Source of the DNA: a virus
Length of the DNA stretch: 43,649 nucleotides
IMG/VR virus record: IMGVR_UViG_3300046009_001268
Coordinates: 1 to 43,649 of that record
Direction: 5' to 3' (one strand)
Positions 6,952 to 16,396 of the stretch are shown here, one piece after another; within the stretch, counting starts at the first letter, position 1, and the number at the start of each line of letters is the position of its first letter. The position numbers were made by a program, and so were the translations under genes. The notes below the pieces were generated by a model, which saw only the letters and a program-made list of their open reading frames with translations, was not told the DNA's origin and ran no database searches.

Positions 6952-9141
6952 ATGGCAATCTCAGTAAAATTTATCAAGAACGCTACCTCGGCTCAGATTG
7001 CCGTAACTGGTGGCGTTGGTGATACTGGAAAACTACAGATTCAGTTCAATGGGGCTGACATCTACAATAACTTAGCTGGTACTTTTAATGACATTAGCGC
7101 TGGTGCTTTGGGTGTTTCCCAACCCATTGCTCTTGCTCTTGATGCTACAGGAAACATTCCGCAGGGCGTATACTACGTAAACTTCGTAGCGTCTGCTGGT
7201 GTGAATGCTAATGCTACAGTAAACTTTAACATCAATCCTTTTGTTCCGTGCTTGGAGTCTTCTTATGACTGCTACACGCCGAACTTCTATGTTGAGGATA
7301 AGACTGGATATAGCTCTATTGGTACAGTAACTACTGCCTCTCGCTCACTTACACTCACGTATCCAGTTGGTAGTTCCGCATCTCCTGTTTTAGTATCTGT
7401 TGCTAATACCACGTCAAAGCTTTACATTGACACTGGCACATTGTGGACTGGTTCTATGCAGAGCACGATGTCTTATGACGTTACGTACTCCATCGCAGCG
7501 ATTGCCTCTTACGCAGCTTATGCATACCAGCAGATTGGAACAGCTTATGATGTTCAAGTTGTAGAGTGCGACAGCGCACTGTGCGACATCTACTGCTGCA
7601 TCGAAGGACTGCGCAAGAAGGTTGTTGGAGCTCAATCTAAGAACCGCTCTTACTACGCTGAGCTGTTGTCCACCTACAGTTATGTTGGTGCATTGATGAC
7701 TCAGTATAGAGAAGCCGCAACCTGTAAGAAGTATGAAGATTTACCGAAGATTTATGAGCAGATTAAACTCGCCGCTGGCTGCGAAGATTGCGACTGTGGT
7801 TGCGGTTCTGAAGAAACTGAGCAGGTACTTGGCTTTGCTAATAGTCCTTTCCTTCCTGTTGTTAATAACTACGCTCAAGCAGTTGTTTCTCAAGTGCGCA
7901 ATGCTTCTGGGGCGACTATCGACGCTGGTTCGGTCGTCTATATTAACGGGGCTACTGGGTCACTTCCGACTATAGCAAAAGCTCAGGCTAACTCTGAGGT
8001 AACCTCCAGCAAAACTTTTGGAGTAGTACTTACAAGCATATCTAATAACTCTAACGGATTCGTTGTAGTTCTTGGTCTTGTAAACAACATAGATACATCT
8101 GCATTTGCTGATGGTGCTTTGCTTTGGTTATCCGCAACAACAGCTGGAGCCTTAACTGCAACTAAGCCCATCCAGCCACTGAACTCTGTATTCATTGGTG
8201 TGGTTACCCGCTCTTCAAACAATGGGTCTATCGAAGTAAATATCCAGAACGGATACGAGCTTGATGAGTTGCACAACGTGTTGCTTACAGCCCCAGCAAA
8301 CAGCGACATTCTCGCATACGAGACGTCAACTGGATTGTGGAAGAATACTAAGACGTTTACTGGAACGCATACATTTGGTACTGTGTCCGCAACTGTTGTA
8401 AGTTCTACAACTGGTCTGTTTACTGATATTCGTGTTGATAGTCCTACGCTTTATGTAGACTCGACTACTGACAGAGTAGGTTTTGGTACCGCGTCCCCTA
8501 CCCGTAACAATGACTTTTTAAGTTCTGTTCGTTTCAGAGGCACTGTGTATGATGAAGCTGATACTGCTGGAGCGAGTGGTAACATAATGACAACTACTGG
8601 GACTGCTGTTCGTTGGCAGACAAAGGCTGACTTGGGAATCCCATCTACCACTTCTGCAACTACAAACAGAATCCCATTCTTCTCTGACGGTCCTGGCAAT
8701 ATTCTAACTGGTGCGAGTTCTTTCTATGCCAATGCTGGAGGAACTCAGTTTTCAGTAGGTGCGACGCTCCCAACTGGGACATTTTCACTTGCTGTGGGTA
8801 ACACCTTGATGCTGTTTGGAGGTGGTCCAACATTGATGTTTAGAAATAATGTATACGCAACTGATAGCCACTATACCTTCCAAACTGCAAACGGAATTGG
8901 CACAGCTCCTGGAAACTTCTCACTAGTCAGAACTATTTCTGGGTCGCCTGGAACTATTTTTGAATTTTTCGCAAGTGGGCTTACTAGATTCTATACTCAA
9001 TTCGTTGCAACAACATTGTCTACCGATATGGTAAACTATTGGCAGCTTGGAAGACATCTTGTTGGTTCTGTAACTCCAAACGGAAACTATGTTGAATTGA
9101 CTGTAAACGGAGTAGCCTACAAATTAGTAACTGCATCTTAA
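6952..9141 (+). CDS. Cys-rich fibre-like structural protein, possible head fibre
   Basis: This protein has 729 aa from the ATG at 6952. An in-frame ATG at 6883 is rejected because it lies inside the terminator and upstream of the TACCTTTG element. The N-terminal ~95 residues look like an all-beta domain. A segment about residues 95-290 holds about a dozen cysteines, including CDSALCDIYCC and CEDCDCGCG, around predicted helices. A beta domain about residues 300-430 (SGATIDAGSVVYINGATG, then GVVLTSI) resembles a fold often seen in phage tail fibres. The rest is a Thr/Ser/Gly-rich repetitive shaft and a C-terminal domain ending NGVAYKLVTAS. This architecture fits a capsid-attached or tail fibre. 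Because it lies before the connector genes and not with the other fibres, a head fibre is favoured. The cysteine cluster may bind metal or form disulphides. Confidence 0.6.
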   Translation: MAISVKFIKNATSAQIAVTGGVGDTGKLQIQFNGADIYNNLAGTFNDISAGALGVSQPIALALDATGNIPQGVYYVNFVASAGVNANATVNFNINPFVPCLESSYDCYTPNFYVEDKTGYSSIGTVTTASRSLTLTYPVGSSASPVLVSVANTTSKLYIDTGTLWTGSMQSTMSYDVTYSIAAIASYAAYAYQQIGTAYDVQVVECDSALCDIYCCIEGLRKKVVGAQSKNRSYYAELLSTYSYVGALMTQYREAATCKKYEDLPKIYEQIKLAAGCEDCDCGCGSEETEQVLGFANSPFLPVVNNYAQAVVSQVRNASGATIDAGSVVYINGATGSLPTIAKAQANSEVTSSKTFGVVLTSISNNSNGFVVVLGLVNNIDTSAFADGALLWLSATTAGALTATKPIQPLNSVFIGVVTRSSNNGSIEVNIQNGYELDELHNVLLTAPANSDILAYETSTGLWKNTKTFTGTHTFGTVSATVVSSTTGLFTDIRVDSPTLYVDSTTDRVGFGTASPTRNNDFLSSVRFRGTVYDEADTAGASGNIMTTTGTAVRWQTKADLGIPSTTSATTNRIPFFSDGPGNILTGASSFYANAGGTQFSVGATLPTGTFSLAVGNTLMLFGGGPTLMFRNNVYATDSHYTFQTANGIGTAPGNFSLVRTISGSPGTIFEFFASGLTRFYTQFVATTLSTDMVNYWQLGRHLVGSVTPNGNYVELTVNGVAYKLVTAS

Positions 9142-9145
9142 TAAA

Positions 9146-9274
9146 ATGGAAGACTTCAAAGTAATCGAAGCGGCTCTAGACCACGCCGCACAAAAGGGAG
9201 CGTTTAATCTTGCGCAGAGTGCTGAAATTATCAAGGCACTTGCCGCACTGAATGAGAAGTTGAATGTTCATTGA
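9146..9274 (+). CDS. Small protein of unknown function (42 aa)
   Basis: This short frame begins five bases after the fibre-like gene and ends inside the next gene, overlapping it by 11 bases. The tight spacing suggests translational coupling and a real gene. The product is mostly one or two amphipathic helices rich in Ala and Leu (for example SAEIIKALAALNEKL). No domain is recognised. It may be a small virion component or assembly factor, but the evidence is only length, spacing and codon use like the neighbours. Confidence 0.5.
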   Translation: MEDFKVIEAALDHAAQKGAFNLAQSAEIIKALAALNEKLNVH

Positions 9275-9965
9275 TAAAGTATACAAAGCTGTACAGCTCT
9301 TTGCTAACAAGTCTCAGGTGGGGGGATACATCTCCCCGCTTGAGTTCAATCGTTATGCAGAGTTTGCTCAGTTGGATTGGATTAACGAGAACTACAACCC
9401 ATCTACAAAGCTTGGGTATGAGAACAATTACCAGTCCTCTGACGACTTCTCTGAGCTGAAGACTAGTGTACCTATCACTGTATCATCTGGGCTCATTACA
9501 AAGCCTACAAACTACCTTCACTACAGTTCTGCATTCGCATATACAATGTTCGGAGATGAGGCGCGTCCAACTCCCGTACAGCTTATTAGAGATGTGGAAT
9601 GGTCAGAGCGTTTGATGTCTGAGATTAACAAGCCTACAAAGAACTTTCCTATCATTCGTTCTATTGCTGGGAACTTTGAGGTGCGTCCTACAAACATCAA
9701 TCAGGTAGTACTAAACTATATCAGAATCCCTGAGCAGCCTTGGTGGAACTACACCATTGTAAGTGGACAGCCTGTGTTCGCTGCAACTGGCGGTGTAACT
9801 ACTAACCCGAACGCTGGTGTTACCGCTGGAAACTCTACCAACTTTGTATTGGGTGAGGATAACTTTGGAGACTTAGTATTCCGCATCTGCCGCTACTTCG
9901 GTATTGAGGTACGCGAGCAGGAGCTCTATCAGTATGTTAACGCAGAAGCACAGCAAGAAGTATAA
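9264..9965 (+). CDS. Putative head-tail connector / ring protein 1
   Basis: This is the first of three overlapping genes of 205-252 codons that follow the head genes and precede the large tail protein. The N-terminus (residues 1-40) has the pattern NKSQVGGYISPLEFNRYAE, followed by AQLDWINENY. From memory, such an 'NK..GYisP.eFN.yA..AQ' start is common in connector proteins of Bacteroidetes podoviruses; I cannot verify this by search. The middle is beta-rich, and the C-terminus ends with a helix (REQELYQYVNAEAQQE). Such proteins stack below the portal and seal the head. The start ATG overlaps the preceding small gene by 11 bases. The stop overlaps the next start as TAATG. Confidence 0.5.
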   Translation: MFIDKVYKAVQLFANKSQVGGYISPLEFNRYAEFAQLDWINENYNPSTKLGYENNYQSSDDFSELKTSVPITVSSGLITKPTNYLHYSSAFAYTMFGDEARPTPVQLIRDVEWSERLMSEINKPTKNFPIIRSIAGNFEVRPTNINQVVLNYIRIPEQPWWNYTIVSGQPVFAATGGVTTNPNAGVTAGNSTNFVLGEDNFGDLVFRICRYFGIEVREQELYQYVNAEAQQEV

Positions 9966-10582
9966 TGGCTACGAAGTATAGAATGGGCGAGGAGGTTGTC
10001 AAGCTGTTCAACCAGACTGTGCTTGGTGGAAACATCACAGTGCAGGAGGCTATGCTTGTTGCCTCTCAGGCTGCAAATAAGTACATTAGAGAGTATATCT
10101 TTTCCAATAAGTCTATTGGTGAGCAGACGGTTCCGTACTCCTGTCTAAAGGAATATATAGAGCCAGTGCTTACCGATGGCTATGGTAAGTTCTATGCTAA
10201 CCTTCCAGTGAGAACTCTTGAAGGACTTCCTAATAATGGTGGCATCTTTCAAGTATCTCCCGCCAATGATGAATCGGAGTTAATCGCTCCGCTCAACACT
10301 GGCTTCTTTGGTATGTTCAAAGGTCTAGACTCCTACCAGTTAGAGGGTCGCATCGGATACATCCCTAAGCTAGATAAGATTTATCTATATGGAGTAGACA
10401 CCATCGCTGATGGATACTCTTTGAAGATTGTGGTTGTTCCAGACAGCACAGCTCTTGATGCTGCTGACGAGATGCCACTGCCAACAGATTGCGAGTACGA
10501 TGTAATCGCTATGGCAGTACAGATGGCACAAACCAAGATGGCATCTCCTCCAAACTTAGTAACAGATAACACGCCCAGGTAA
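9965..10582 (+). CDS. Putative head-tail connector / ring protein 2
   Basis: This 205-aa protein has a helical N-terminus (residues 1-45, including EEVVKLFNQTVLGG) followed by a mixed alpha/beta body with several short strands. It starts at the last base of the previous stop (TAATG), and its own stop overlaps the next start in the same way, so the three genes are very probably translated as a coupled set. No family motif was recognised. By position it would form part of the collar between portal and tail, as the stacked rings do in crAss-like phages. A tail completion or tail terminator role is possible. The assignment rests on order and size. Confidence 0.45.
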   Translation: MATKYRMGEEVVKLFNQTVLGGNITVQEAMLVASQAANKYIREYIFSNKSIGEQTVPYSCLKEYIEPVLTDGYGKFYANLPVRTLEGLPNNGGIFQVSPANDESELIAPLNTGFFGMFKGLDSYQLEGRIGYIPKLDKIYLYGVDTIADGYSLKIVVVPDSTALDAADEMPLPTDCEYDVIAMAVQMAQTKMASPPNLVTDNTPR

Positions 10583-11340
10583 TGCAGACAGCTAGTCTTG
10601 ATGAAGTCGTACGCGAGTACATTATCTCTGAGGGGCGTGACTCTATGCACAAGTACCCACAGTATTTACAGTTTGCTATTAGAGGCCTCAAAGAGCTTCA
10701 GTATGACGTTTACGGAGTGCCGAAGGTAGAAGTCCTCACCGTGGATACGTTATCGTCTGTAACGCTTCCGCAAGACGTTATACGGGTTATCCGTATGGGG
10801 TTCGTAGATGGCACTGGAAGATTCGTAGAGATTTACTCTGACAATACCTTGGTGGTAGATGCAGAAGGGAACTATAACTGTAGCACAGGAAACAATGAAA
10901 CACCAACTGTTAACGCAAGTGGTCAGCCGCTTTACTTCACATACGATGACTTACAGAACGTATTTAGAAATGGGCAGGTCGTTGGTCGCCAATATGGAAA
11001 TGCTGGTGGTGGTGTTTACTCCTATCGTGTAGACGAGACTAGAGGAACTATTCAGTTCTCTTCTAATGTAAGCGGGCAGATTGTATTGGAGTATCTGGCA
11101 GACCCTAATAAAGTCAATGGTCAGTTCCTCATCCACCCGTTCTTGATTGAGCCTGTTATGGCTTTCATCTACTACGCTAGTATGAGATACAACAGAGCAT
11201 TCTCTCCTGGGGAAAAGCAGTACGCCTTCACCCAATATGTCAACAAGAAGCACCACGCTAACTTACGCTTTACTTCTGAGTCTGTAGGAAGTTTGATTAA
11301 CGCATCAAGAAAGACATTCAACGGCAGCGCAAAATACTAA
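10582..11340 (+). CDS. Putative ring or tail tubular protein 3
   Basis: This 252-aa protein is the third connector-like gene. The N-terminus (about 1-60) has helices with a KYPQYLQFAIRGLKELQ pattern and then strands with SSVTLPQDVIRVIRMGFVDG. Such an arrangement is similar in outline to gp4-like/gp11-like tail tubular proteins of podoviruses, in which a helical base carries a beta domain. The C-terminal helix pair (MAFIYYASMRYNRAFSPGEK, then a Lys-rich region) is typical of the part facing the portal. The following 1469-aa tail gene begins five bases after the stop. Translation is coupled to the previous gene by TAATG overlap. No experimental evidence; the family assignment is tentative. Confidence 0.5.
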   Translation: MQTASLDEVVREYIISEGRDSMHKYPQYLQFAIRGLKELQYDVYGVPKVEVLTVDTLSSVTLPQDVIRVIRMGFVDGTGRFVEIYSDNTLVVDAEGNYNCSTGNNETPTVNASGQPLYFTYDDLQNVFRNGQVVGRQYGNAGGGVYSYRVDETRGTIQFSSNVSGQIVLEYLADPNKVNGQFLIHPFLIEPVMAFIYYASMRYNRAFSPGEKQYAFTQYVNKKHHANLRFTSESVGSLINASRKTFNGSAKY

Positions 11341-11344
11341 GTAG

Positions 11345-14300
11345 ATGATTGAAAAGCGTTCCTTCGAAGGCGGGATGAACCAAGATATGGAGGAGTCGTT
11401 GATTCCTGCTAACCAGTATCGCTTTGCCTTTAACATTAGAACAGGAGACTCTGGGCTAGGAGCCAAGGGTGTGGTCACTACCATTGAGGGAAACAGATTA
11501 GTTAGCACTACTCTGCCCGCTGGTGGTAATAGAGTTATTGGAACTGTTGACGATGACACGAACAACAGAACTGTATACGTTATCTACAACACAAGCGGTA
11601 ACAACAGAATCCTTCAGTACGACCACAGCGCTAACACCATCACCACCATCTACAACGACAGTGGCAATACGCTCAACCTAAATGTCAACTACCTAATCAC
11701 TGGTATTGACGTAGTAGTAGGAGAGCAAGATACATACTTGCTGTTCACTGATAACTACGGTGAACCTAAGAACATCAACATTGATGCAGGTATCCGCACC
11801 TTTGATACGGTAAAGAAGAAGTTCAAGGGATTGTGGGTAGCTGGTACGTTTGCTATACCTAATGATGTTTACTATATGGTCAAGCAGTTCCGCCAACCAA
11901 ACGGAACTAGCACCAACGTAAATGTTTACTATAGGTGTACTGCTGGTACGTCAGCAGACCCAGCCGCATCTGGAACACCAATGCCAAGTGATGGATGGGA
12001 GTTGTGTCCTTCTGGGTACATTTACACCGCTGTAAATGAGGAGTATACAACTGCTATCGTAAAGCCACCTCTAAGCCCTCCCGTGGTTCAGTACAGCACA
12101 AACTCAATAAAGGGATTTAACAACCTGACTGGTTCTTTGTGGCAATTCAAGTATTGCTATGTTGCAGAAGATGGTAGAGAGTCTGCTTGGTCTCCTGTTA
12201 GCACGTTTGTAAATCCATTTACTAGGGCTGATTCAAACTATTTTTCTGTTGTTCGAGAGCCTCAGTACAAGAACAACGAGCTTAATGTATTTGTTGAGGT
12301 TCCAGACTTCATCAAGTATAGATACATTAAAGTTGCCGTCAGAAAAAACAATGATGATAATGCACCTGGTGACTTCTACCTGACAGATAAGGTAGACATT
12401 TCAAACTTGGCAAACATTATGTCTACTGACCCAACTGGTGGTTCGAACTATAAGCTGTATGCTCGCGTTACGTTTGACAACTCTGGCAATCTACTTCCTA
12501 TAAATGCCCAGCAGTCTAATCAATTGTTTTCTTGGATTCCCGTAAAGGCAAAGGCTCAGGCCATTACCGACAAGAACAGAATCATTTACGCAAACATTAC
12601 TGAGGGTAGAGATTTAGACTTAGAGGGTCCGTACGGATTTAATAAGAGACCTCCAATTGCTGAAATGTTTGAACGGAGTAATCCGTTTCTGGTCCAGACA
12701 GTAACCAATCAGAAAACCACAAACGGGGGTTCTTCTGTGGCTTCATTGTCGTCAAATGAAATAGCTACAAACTTATACATACCTCAGCTATACAACTCGG
12801 GAGCTTCATTAAACGGTGCCGTTATTACTCTGCCTTCTACAATGACAATAGGTTTGCCAGTATCTCTTACTGTGATACTTAGGTATTCTTATATTGACCC
12901 AACATTATACAACCCATCATTTATAACTCAGTCTTATACTGAAACATATATACCAGCCACAACATCTACTACGGACGCGTTAAACTACTTTGTTAGCAGG
13001 TTTAACAATAACGTGATGTACAATTTCTCGGATGGTTTTCTTGGTCCCAACGAATTTACTGTATTTACATTAAGCGCATCTTCAGATACTGTAAACAGAA
13101 GATTGTTTTTATATCCAAGAGCTCCGCAGACCGTGTATACAGATAACGGCTTAAGCTCAACTGTATATACTGTACTGAGTGACTTGGTAATTCTAAATAG
13201 AGATTACCCAATCCAGTCATTCAAGCGGGGTGCTATGCACGAGTTTGGAATTGTGTATAGTGATAAGTATGGAAGACTGTCTTCTGTAGTTACTAGTGAC
13301 GCTCTTAAGTTAAGCTCAAGATGGTGGAGAGACAGAACCGTAAGTGGTGCATCTGTTGGTATTGCTGGCAATGTCTTAAATGATATAGGTCAGCGATATG
13401 TTAAACTAAGTCTCAATCACGATGCTCCAGAATGGGCTGAGAAGTTCTATATCGTTAGAACAAAAAGGAATGGACTGAAGAGATACGTTTCTTTGGCTAT
13501 GGCTAAGCAGACTTTTCTTGGTAAGAGGGCAAGTAAAAAGAAAGACCAAGAGAACTCCATAGTTTTCAATGAACTTAGTGGTAAGTTTTTCTATAGAGGT
13601 TATATCGCGGGTAACTCAGTTGAAGTCCCAGGAACTGCTACTTCTTATACCCCAACAACTGCCACATCTCTTGCTGGGTTTGAGGCAATATACATTCCCC
13701 TTAACTCTCTTACTAATCTTTACAACGCTTCTTATAGCGACATAGCAGATACACAGATAGGTTACTCATTTACTCCTGGTGATAGGCTTAGGTTTGTTTA
13801 CAGATTTGCATCAACAAATGGTAACCCAAATAACTCCAACAACTTTGCTGAAACAAATCTAGATGTAGAAATACTTTCCTACTTCCCAGAATTAAACTGT
13901 ATAGCAATAAGGTCGTCAGACCTACCAGCTTATGTACTTAGCGGAGGTTCTGCAGGTCAGACGATGGATGATGTGTTCAACAAAAATAACGAATCTGACT
14001 ATACAGCTGTTGGTAATGTATTGTTTGAGATATACACACCAGACAATGACTACACATCTGAGTACTACTATGAGATGTACTCTGGTGATATTGACAAGTC
14101 TGTTCCTGGTAGGTATCTTCACAAGGGCAATATAACAAATCAGTCAACATCAACACCAGCCGTTATTGAGCTGGCAAATGGTGACACGTTCCTAAAGTTA
14201 CGTACGTATATAGTAAACCTTGACAATACATCTTCTTCTGCTGTGTCCGCATCTAACTCTAAGAACTTCTACTTAGAAGATGCGAACTACTACGATAAGA

Positions 14301-15754
14301 CTTCATCTAAAAGTTGGGGAGCTGGAAGACCTAATGTTATTATAAAGAACTCATCTCAGACTGACGAGTATGCTGGTACTATCAAGGCATACACCCGCCC
14401 AACAACGATGAGGTACTCTGAACCATTGCTACCCAATCAGGGATTCAATGGACTCGGAACAATATACGACACATCATTCGAGGATGCGAATCCATCGCTT
14501 CGCTCTATTCAGTTGTTGCATACTGACGGGGGAAAGACGTTTGTATTCCACGAGGATGCTGTTGGCGTAATGCAGAATGACAGACAGGTGATTACCACTG
14601 TTGATGGACAGAACCTCAGCATCGCAGCGAATACTCCTATCTCTGACATTACCTACTACAATACACGTGCTGGCATCGGGACCAATCCCGAGAGCTTCGC
14701 GTATATGAATAATAGAAAGTATTTCTTTGATGTCGACCAAGGACAGGTCTGCCGCCTATCAAATGATGGGATTACTCCTATCAATATGTACGGTATGGAC
14801 AGATACTTCAAGCAAGTATCTCGTGGAATGAATACAAATGCTGTTGCTGACTATGCCTTCGGTGGTTACGACAAGAGATTCAATGAGTATATCCTTTCCT
14901 TTAGAATAGGTGGATTACTTACATACACCCCAGGAGAAACTTCTTTGGGTCCAGATAGGATTACTATAAATATTGATAGGTCAATATTCGATGTGTTCAT
15001 TGGACAGGTAACTAAAATTTACCTACCAGCAGTTCCAGCATCTACACAAGCTCCAGTTGAATACGAGATATTTGCATCTGCCCTACCTGGGACAAGTGGA
15101 GTCACGTATACAATGTCTGTAAAAGCATTCTTGGACTTGGGTGTAGTGCTTACTGCTGGACTTAATTATCAAATCGGAGTATACACTAACCAGACTGTAG
15201 CCTTCAATGAAGATGCTAATGCTTGGTCCTCCTTCTATAGTTACATCCCAGATATGATTTCATCTGCTGGTGTTGAGCTTGTTACTTACAGAGCTGGTGC
15301 TTTGTATGTTCACGATGCACCAAGCAGCCCTATGAACTTCTACGGTGTGGCTCAAGACGGATACATTGACATTGTGTCTAATGCACAGCCCGCACAAGTA
15401 AAGGTGTGGAACACTATGTCACTCAACACTCTGTTCACTAACGAGACTGGTGTAGATACTATGTCTATACCATCCACGTCAGCAACAATTGTAGACCAAG
15501 CTATGCTATCTGGAGTTGTAACTAGTAATGGCTTATGGACTTCTGGCACTGGCTTCACCTATAAAGAACAGCAGGCGTTCACAGACTATATGAGAACCAT
15601 CAGTAGACCTACTGGACTGACTAACTTTATTGAAGGTGAGAAGGTTCGTGGCTTCTGGCAGAAGACTCGTATCAAGTTCGCTGCTGGTCAGATAACTGCA
15701 GCTAGAATTATCTCAGCTACATTTAATTATTTTATGTCTAATTATACAAGATAG
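11345..15754 (+). CDS. Giant tail protein, tail stabilisation / muzzle candidate
   Basis: This 1469-aa, beta-rich protein is rich in Thr, Ser, Asn, Tyr and Gly. Its start, FEGGMNQDMEESLIPANQYR followed by FAFNIR, is a pattern I associate with the large tail stabilisation or 'muzzle' proteins of crAss-like and other Bacteroidetes phages. Residues 1-200 contain repeated short strands with GDDD/N and TVYVIYNTS motifs, suggestive of a beta-propeller-like domain, which fits the family's tail hub. The middle (200-1000) is long and mixed. The C-terminal part again has propeller-like strands (for example PGRYLHKGN and later GGKTFVFHEDAVGVMQND). A role in the tail tube tip or hub that closes the channel until DNA ejection is expected. 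It follows the ring genes directly. No catalytic motif was seen. Confidence 0.6.
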   Translation: MIEKRSFEGGMNQDMEESLIPANQYRFAFNIRTGDSGLGAKGVVTTIEGNRLVSTTLPAGGNRVIGTVDDDTNNRTVYVIYNTSGNNRILQYDHSANTITTIYNDSGNTLNLNVNYLITGIDVVVGEQDTYLLFTDNYGEPKNINIDAGIRTFDTVKKKFKGLWVAGTFAIPNDVYYMVKQFRQPNGTSTNVNVYYRCTAGTSADPAASGTPMPSDGWELCPSGYIYTAVNEEYTTAIVKPPLSPPVVQYSTNSIKGFNNLTGSLWQFKYCYVAEDGRESAWSPVSTFVNPFTRADSNYFSVVREPQYKNNELNVFVEVPDFIKYRYIKVAVRKNNDDNAPGDFYLTDKVDISNLANIMSTDPTGGSNYKLYARVTFDNSGNLLPINAQQSNQLFSWIPVKAKAQAITDKNRIIYANITEGRDLDLEGPYGFNKRPPIAEMFERSNPFLVQTVTNQKTTNGGSSVASLSSNEIATNLYIPQLYNSGASLNGAVITLPSTMTIGLPVSLTVILRYSYIDPTLYNPSFITQSYTETYIPATTSTTDALNYFVSRFNNNVMYNFSDGFLGPNEFTVFTLSASSDTVNRRLFLYPRAPQTVYTDNGLSSTVYTVLSDLVILNRDYPIQSFKRGAMHEFGIVYSDKYGRLSSVVTSDALKLSSRWWRDRTVSGASVGIAGNVLNDIGQRYVKLSLNHDAPEWAEKFYIVRTKRNGLKRYVSLAMAKQTFLGKRASKKKDQENSIVFNELSGKFFYRGYIAGNSVEVPGTATSYTPTTATSLAGFEAIYIPLNSLTNLYNASYSDIADTQIGYSFTPGDRLRFVYRFASTNGNPNNSNNFAETNLDVEILSYFPELNCIAIRSSDLPAYVLSGGSAGQTMDDVFNKNNESDYTAVGNVLFEIYTPDNDYTSEYYYEMYSGDIDKSVPGRYLHKGNITNQSTSTPAVIELANGDTFLKLRTYIVNLDNTSSSAVSASNSKNFYLEDANYYDKTSSKSWGAGRPNVIIKNSSQTDEYAGTIKAYTRPTTMRYSEPLLPNQGFNGLGTIYDTSFEDANPSLRSIQLLHTDGGKTFVFHEDAVGVMQNDRQVITTVDGQNLSIAANTPISDITYYNTRAGIGTNPESFAYMNNRKYFFDVDQGQVCRLSNDGITPINMYGMDRYFKQVSRGMNTNAVADYAFGGYDKRFNEYILSFRIGGLLTYTPGETSLGPDRITINIDRSIFDVFIGQVTKIYLPAVPASTQAPVEYEIFASALPGTSGVTYTMSVKAFLDLGVVLTAGLNYQIGVYTNQTVAFNEDANAWSSFYSYIPDMISSAGVELVTYRAGALYVHDAPSSPMNFYGVAQDGYIDIVSNAQPAQVKVWNTMSLNTLFTNETGVDTMSIPSTSATIVDQAMLSGVVTSNGLWTSGTGFTYKEQQAFTDYMRTISRPTGLTNFIEGEKVRGFWQKTRIKFAAGQITAARIISATFNYFMSNYTR

Positions 15755-15770
15755 ACCTCACATTAAGTAT

Positions 15771-15778
15771 TAAATTTG
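15771..15778 (+). promoter_or_regulatory. -7 promoter element (TAAATTTG)
   Basis: TAAATTTG fits TAnnTTTG and is only seven bases before the ATG at 15786. Transcription would start nearly at the start codon, so a transcript from here could be leaderless. An identical octamer lies before the fibre genes (28019-28026). No upstream TTG at the usual distance. Confidence 0.4.
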
Positions 15779-15785
15779 TAGACGT

Positions 15786-16391
15786 ATGGACCCAATCACA
15801 CTAGGACTATTGATTAAGGCAGCGCCAGCTTTGATTAAGGGCGGAACTGGTTTAGTAAACTCAGTAGTCGGAGGGATAAAGACAGGTCAGGCTCTAGACG
15901 AAATGGAGAGCACTGACTATAACGATTATACTCAGCAGTATTTCAACGAGTTACAAATGCGCGCGCGTCAAGGGCTACCTACTGAGTCTATGGACTACGC
16001 AGAGACTGGTGTTGACAGAGCCTTTGGCGCCGCGCAAAATAATATGGAGGACAGAAGAGCAGGACTGATTGGTCTTGGTCAAAGCTCTATGGGATTAGCT
16101 GACGCCTACAGACAACTGGCGGCACAGGACGCAGAGATGCGTGTGCAGAACCAACAGCAGATGTTGGGCGAGATGTCCAATAGAGCAACCAATACATATA
16201 ACGAAGATATGGGTATGGCTAACGTCCGCTTAGCTTTGGCTCGCGGTCAGCGTCAAGAAGGATTGGCTGGCACGGGTGCTGGTATGCAGACTTCTGTTAA
16301 CCAAGCTGGTGCAGCTATGGGACTTGGAGAAGACAATGGCGCTCTTGTTGATTTGTTTACAAAATTGTTCACGCAAAATAAAACTGCCTAA
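15786..16391 (+). CDS. Putative internal virion (ejection) protein
   Basis: This 201-aa protein starts with a hydrophobic, Gly-rich stretch (PITLGLLIKAAPALIKGGTGLVN, then VVGGIKTG) that could insert in membranes, followed by a mostly helical, Gln/Met/Ala-rich body (about 60-190). This composition and size resemble the small internal or ejected proteins of podoviruses (the T7 gp14 / P22 gp7 class), which line the channel into the cell during DNA entry. It is the first of three genes (201, 487 and 3381 aa) placed after the tail protein and before fibres, where ejection proteins are found in P22-like and T7-like phages. It is a family-type inference and was not matched by motif. Its start lies seven bases after a TAAATTTG element. 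Confidence 0.5.
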   Translation: MDPITLGLLIKAAPALIKGGTGLVNSVVGGIKTGQALDEMESTDYNDYTQQYFNELQMRARQGLPTESMDYAETGVDRAFGAAQNNMEDRRAGLIGLGQSSMGLADAYRQLAAQDAEMRVQNQQQMLGEMSNRATNTYNEDMGMANVRLALARGQRQEGLAGTGAGMQTSVNQAGAAMGLGEDNGALVDLFTKLFTQNKTA

Positions 16392-16396
16392 ACGAA

